From contig DAOVZP010000058.1 in assembly GCA_030635045.1 (NCBI GenBank), forward strand, positions 1-8,126: a stretch of DNA of 8,126 nucleotides. The letters run 5' to 3'. The notes beneath the pieces are model-generated. The model saw only the letters and a program-made list of their open reading frames with translations, was not told where the DNA came from and made no database searches. Of this stretch, positions 6,568 to 8,126 are shown piece by piece. The position numbers were made by a program, and so were the translations under genes. Numbering within the stretch: position 1 is the stretch's first letter; every line of letters starts with the position of its first letter. Source of the DNA: Bacteroidota bacterium (GTDB taxonomy: Bacteria; Bacteroidota; Bacteroidia; Bacteroidales; B18-G4).

Positions 6568-7061
6568 GAGGGTTGCTTTCGTATATATATCTGAAACGAG
6601 AAAGAAAGTGAATTATTCTCCTCATCGATATGGTCTTCCTCTTCGATCAACTCCCATTCATCTTCTTTTATTTCAGGAAAAAAAGTGTCGGCGTCATAGC
6701 TGCGACGGACCTTTGTCAGGTACAGCTTGTCGGCGAGCGGGAGGAACTGCCGGTAGATGGAGCCACCACCGATGATAAAACACTCTTCATCGTCTCCGCA
6801 TTTCGACATGGCATCTTCAATGGAGAATGCCATGATGCAGCCTTCGTAATTATCCTCCGGGTCATCTGTTATCACAACGCTTGTCCTGTTTGGCAATGGC
6901 CTGATGGGCAATGATAAAAATGTATTTTTTCCCATGATTATCTTATGGCCTGTGGTGATCTTCTTAAAGCGCTTCAGGTCATCGGAAATGTGCCAGAGGA
7001 GGTCGTTGTCCTTGCCAATGGCATTATTTTCGGCTACGGCGACTATGATTGAGATTGGCAT
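6564..7061 (-). CDS. folA: Dihydrofolate reductase
   Basis: The enzyme reduces dihydrofolate to tetrahydrofolate with NADPH in the cytoplasm and is the target of trimethoprim. At 165 residues it has the normal length of the chromosomal type. Motifs follow the family order: ISIIVAVAENNAIGKDNDLLWH (residues 3-24) with Trp23; ISDDLKRFKK (25-34), where Asp28 aligns with the catalytic Asp27 of the E. coli enzyme; KIIMGKNTFLSLP (40-52); RPLPNRTSVVIT (54-65); FIIGGGSIYRQFLPLADKLYLT (95-116) with the NADPH-binding Gly-Gly-Gly; and a DTFFP block (125-129). It is the first gene of a two-gene operon with the lipoprotein at 5722-6567, overlapping it by four bases. Thymidylate synthase, a frequent partner, is not adjacent. 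The leader is made of 9-base repeats behind a TAnnTTTG promoter box, and no Shine-Dalgarno sequence is visible. Confidence 0.97.
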   Translation of the reverse strand: MPISIIVAVAENNAIGKDNDLLWHISDDLKRFKKITTGHKIIMGKNTFLSLPIRPLPNRTSVVITDDPEDNYEGCIMAFSIEDAMSKCGDDEECFIIGGGSIYRQFLPLADKLYLTKVRRSYDADTFFPEIKEDEWELIEEEDHIDEENNSLSFSFQIYIRKQPS

Positions 7062-7064
7062 TTT

Positions 7065-7107
7065 GGTTGAACTGGTTGAATTGGTTGAATTGGTGAAGTT
7101 GAATTGG
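7065..7107 (+). repeat. 9-base repeat array (GGTTGAATT) in the folA leader
   Basis: GGTTGAACT (7065-7073), GGTTGAATT (7074-7082) and GGTTGAATT (7083-7091) are in register. A disturbed unit follows (GGTGAAGTT, 7092-7100) and then GAATTGG (7101-7107). It is the same unit, in the same orientation, as at 4302-4328. Because folA reads leftward, its mRNA leader would carry CCAATTCAA repeats ending three bases before the start codon. Confidence 0.85.
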
Positions 7108-7129
7108 TTATTTGTAAATTAGTATTTCG

Positions 7130-7137
7130 CAAAATTA
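7130..7137 (-). promoter_or_regulatory. Predicted -7 promoter box for folA and the lipoprotein gene
   Basis: On the minus strand the bases are TAATTTTG, a full match to TAnnTTTG, 68 bases before the folA ATG. The predicted transcript would start near 7123 and carry a leader of about 60 bases, most of it the 9-base repeat array. No TTTG is seen at the -33 spacing. Confidence 0.45.
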
Positions 7138-7293
7138 GGAAAATTAATCACTATCACATCGGTTACCGGCTACTGGTTAACGCTTAGCGGAAGGTATGAA
7201 GCGATTAGACTGCGATTTCGCCTTTAATATGTGGATGAAATTGATATTGCCGAAGCAAGTGGTGCTGTTCTTTGGTGTGGGTTTGTGGTTCAG
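7138..7293. other. Intergenic gap between folA promoter and MORN-repeat gene
   Basis: No gene is supported here. The stretch holds TTAGCGGAAGG (7184-7194), which recurs at 8105-8115 on the other side of the MORN gene, and a short palindrome GCGATTTCGC (7212-7221). I see no convincing terminator for the MORN gene. A 51-residue plus-strand frame (7196-7351) crosses into the MORN gene and is discussed among the rejected items. Confidence 0.5.
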
Positions 7294-8070
7294 TTATTCC
7301 CTTCTTATGATGCTGCCAAAGTGTTTGCCGTCAACAACACCATTAATATAAAAGATTTTCATGTCACTATCATGAAAATACCTGATCCATTCTCCTTCTT
7401 TTAATCCATTTTTGTAATTGCCTTCCAGGGTAATTCTTCCATCATTATTCCAGTAGGTCCATTTGCCATGTTTTCTTCCGTGCAAATAATTGCCCTGGTA
7501 GCTATTGCGTCCATTCTCAAAATAATCTACATCTGATATTATAAGTCCATGCTTAAAAATTTCTGTGCTTTTTAGTTTTCCGATTTCATACCAATAATTC
7601 CATTCACTTTCTTTCCTGTCTTTTGAAAACACACCTCCGGCTTTCTTCTGACCACTTTCATACCAATAATTCCACATGCTGTCTTTCTTACCCTTTTTAT
7701 ATGCACCTTCGGATTTCTTCTGTCCATTCTCATGCCAATAAATCCACTTGTTATTTTGCTTATTCTTTACATATATCCCTTCAGATTTTTTCTGTCCATT
7801 TTCATAATAATAAGTAAAATGGCCGTTTTTTACTTTAGTTGAATATTTATAGATAAACAAACCATCCATTTGAATCGTATCACTTATGTAATAATCACGT
7901 ACAACCCACACATCGTTGTTTTCACTGTATGCTTTTCTGTAGTAAGAGGCTGCATTTTTATCAGAAATTACTTTCCATTCTTCATCATAATATACTGTAA
8001 CTGTGTCTTGTGTATAAATATAATTTGACAATAAACAGAAAAATAGAAAATAAACAGATATACGTTTCAT
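7294..8070 (-). CDS. Secreted MORN_2-repeat protein (YwqK-like)
   Basis: The 258-residue product begins with a Sec signal peptide (MKRISVYFLFFCLLSNYIYT, cleavage near residue 20-21). There is no lipobox, so it is probably released to the periplasm or outside. A short domain with DTVTVYYDEEWKVISDKNAA (22-41) is followed by six repeats of about 24 residues at 89-112, 113-136, 137-160, 161-183, 184-207 and 208-231, each around ENGQKKSEGxYKxGKKxxxWxYW. This is the MORN_2 pattern of proteins often labelled YwqK-family antitoxin; that label is doubtful for an exported protein with no toxin gene beside it. A structural or binding role is likelier, but I cannot name it. Hand counts of three 60-base stretches give 23-40% GC, against about 48% in a stretch of the 4401-5678 gene. 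The gene is thus more AT-rich than its surroundings, which could mean transfer or weak constraint. Confidence 0.88.
   Translation of the reverse strand: MKRISVYFLFFCLLSNYIYTQDTVTVYYDEEWKVISDKNAASYYRKAYSENNDVWVVRDYYISDTIQMDGLFIYKYSTKVKNGHFTYYYENGQKKSEGIYVKNKQNNKWIYWHENGQKKSEGAYKKGKKDSMWNYWYESGQKKAGGVFSKDRKESEWNYWYEIGKLKSTEIFKHGLIISDVDYFENGRNSYQGNYLHGRKHGKWTYWNNDGRITLEGNYKNGLKEGEWIRYFHDSDMKIFYINGVVDGKHFGSIIRRE
7378..7806 (-). repeat. In-gene 72-base tandem repeats encoding MORN_2 units
   Basis: The six protein repeats are also visible as DNA repeats with a 72-base step (one unit is 69). The three N-terminal units (about 7591-7806) are most alike, sharing blocks such as TTCTGTCCATT and ACCAATAATTCCA on the plus strand. 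Similarity of the DNA, not only the protein, suggests fairly recent duplication of units and possible length variation between strains. Confidence 0.7.
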
Positions 8071-8126
8071 TTATGTGATTTTAACTATTTATAAAAATAG
8101 ATGATTAGCGGAAGGCCTTTTCTAAT
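8071..8126. other. Region upstream of the MORN gene at the right edge
   Basis: Non-coding and AT-rich. It contains an inverted repeat CTATTT-ATAA-AAATAG (8085-8100), the second copy of TTAGCGGAAGG (8105-8115) and, overlapping it, an imperfect inverted repeat with outer arms ATTAG (8104-8108) and CTAAT (8122-8126) around AAGGCCTT (8112-8119). I find no TAnnTTTG box on the minus strand, so the promoter of the MORN gene may lie beyond the window. Confidence 0.5.

Noticed and set aside
7161..7194. GGTTAACGC-TTAGCGG sequence considered as an integron attC-like or other recombination site next to the MORN gene.
   Set aside because: The GTTAACG or GTTAACC bases do not fit the GTTRRRY core, no paired inverse core is found, and there is no integrase gene in the window.
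7196..7351. A 51-residue plus-strand frame, MKRLDCDFAFNMWMKLILPK..., with one hydrophobic segment.
   Set aside because: Its last 58 bases are antisense to the MORN gene, no TAnnTTTG box stands upstream, and a frame of this length is common by chance. A conserved homologue or RNA evidence would be needed.
8104..8126. The inverted repeat at the right edge considered as a terminator of a gene beyond the window.
   Set aside because: The arms are short and unevenly spaced around AAGGCCTT, leaving almost no loop, and the sequence is cut by the edge, so it cannot be judged.

Overview
The window looks like a piece of chromosome from a member of the Bacteroidota, probably Bacteroidales or a related order. 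Three things support this. The proteins are of Bacteroidota type: a lipoprotein form of dipeptidyl peptidase III, a secreted protein of the family usually labelled 'asparagine synthetase B', and a secreted MORN-repeat protein. The start codons lack Shine-Dalgarno sequences. Matches to the Bacteroidota -7 promoter box TAnnTTTG sit at the expected places upstream of gcvT, the sugar-nucleotide dehydratase gene and the dihydrofolate reductase gene.

Layout from left to right. (1) 1-2184, minus strand: gcvT followed 17 bases later by a dipeptidyl peptidase III lipoprotein gene that runs off the left edge, probably one operon. (2) 2185-2297: a short divergent promoter region. (3) 2298-4172, plus strand: a four-helix membrane-bound nucleotide-sugar 4,6-dehydratase of the WbpM/PglF/CapD type. 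(4) 4173-4400: a gene-free stretch packed with four kinds of short tandem repeat, including a G-rich tract with TTTGGGG units. (5) 4401-5678, plus strand: a secreted protein of the so-called asparagine synthetase B family. It has no asparagine synthetase signature and looks more like a class I glutamine amidotransferase fold. (6) 5679-5720: a strong hairpin filling the gap between convergent genes, a likely shared terminator. (7) 5722-7061, minus strand: folA (dihydrofolate reductase) overlapping by four bases the start of an unrecognised lipoprotein gene; the folA leader is made of the same 9-base repeat found at 4302-4328. (8) 7138-7293: a gene-free gap. (9) 7294-8070, minus strand: an AT-rich secreted protein built from six 24-residue MORN_2 repeats. 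(10) 8071-8126: non-coding right edge.

The genes do not form one obvious pathway. They cover one-carbon metabolism (gcvT, folA), peptide turnover (dipeptidyl peptidase III), surface-sugar synthesis (dehydratase) and three exported proteins of unknown job. I see no CRISPR array, rRNA, tRNA, transposase, phage gene or recognisable defence cassette. The points most worth following up are the likely misnamed secreted family at 4401-5678, the ambiguous start of that gene inside a heptamer repeat, and the repeat families shared between separate intergenic regions.
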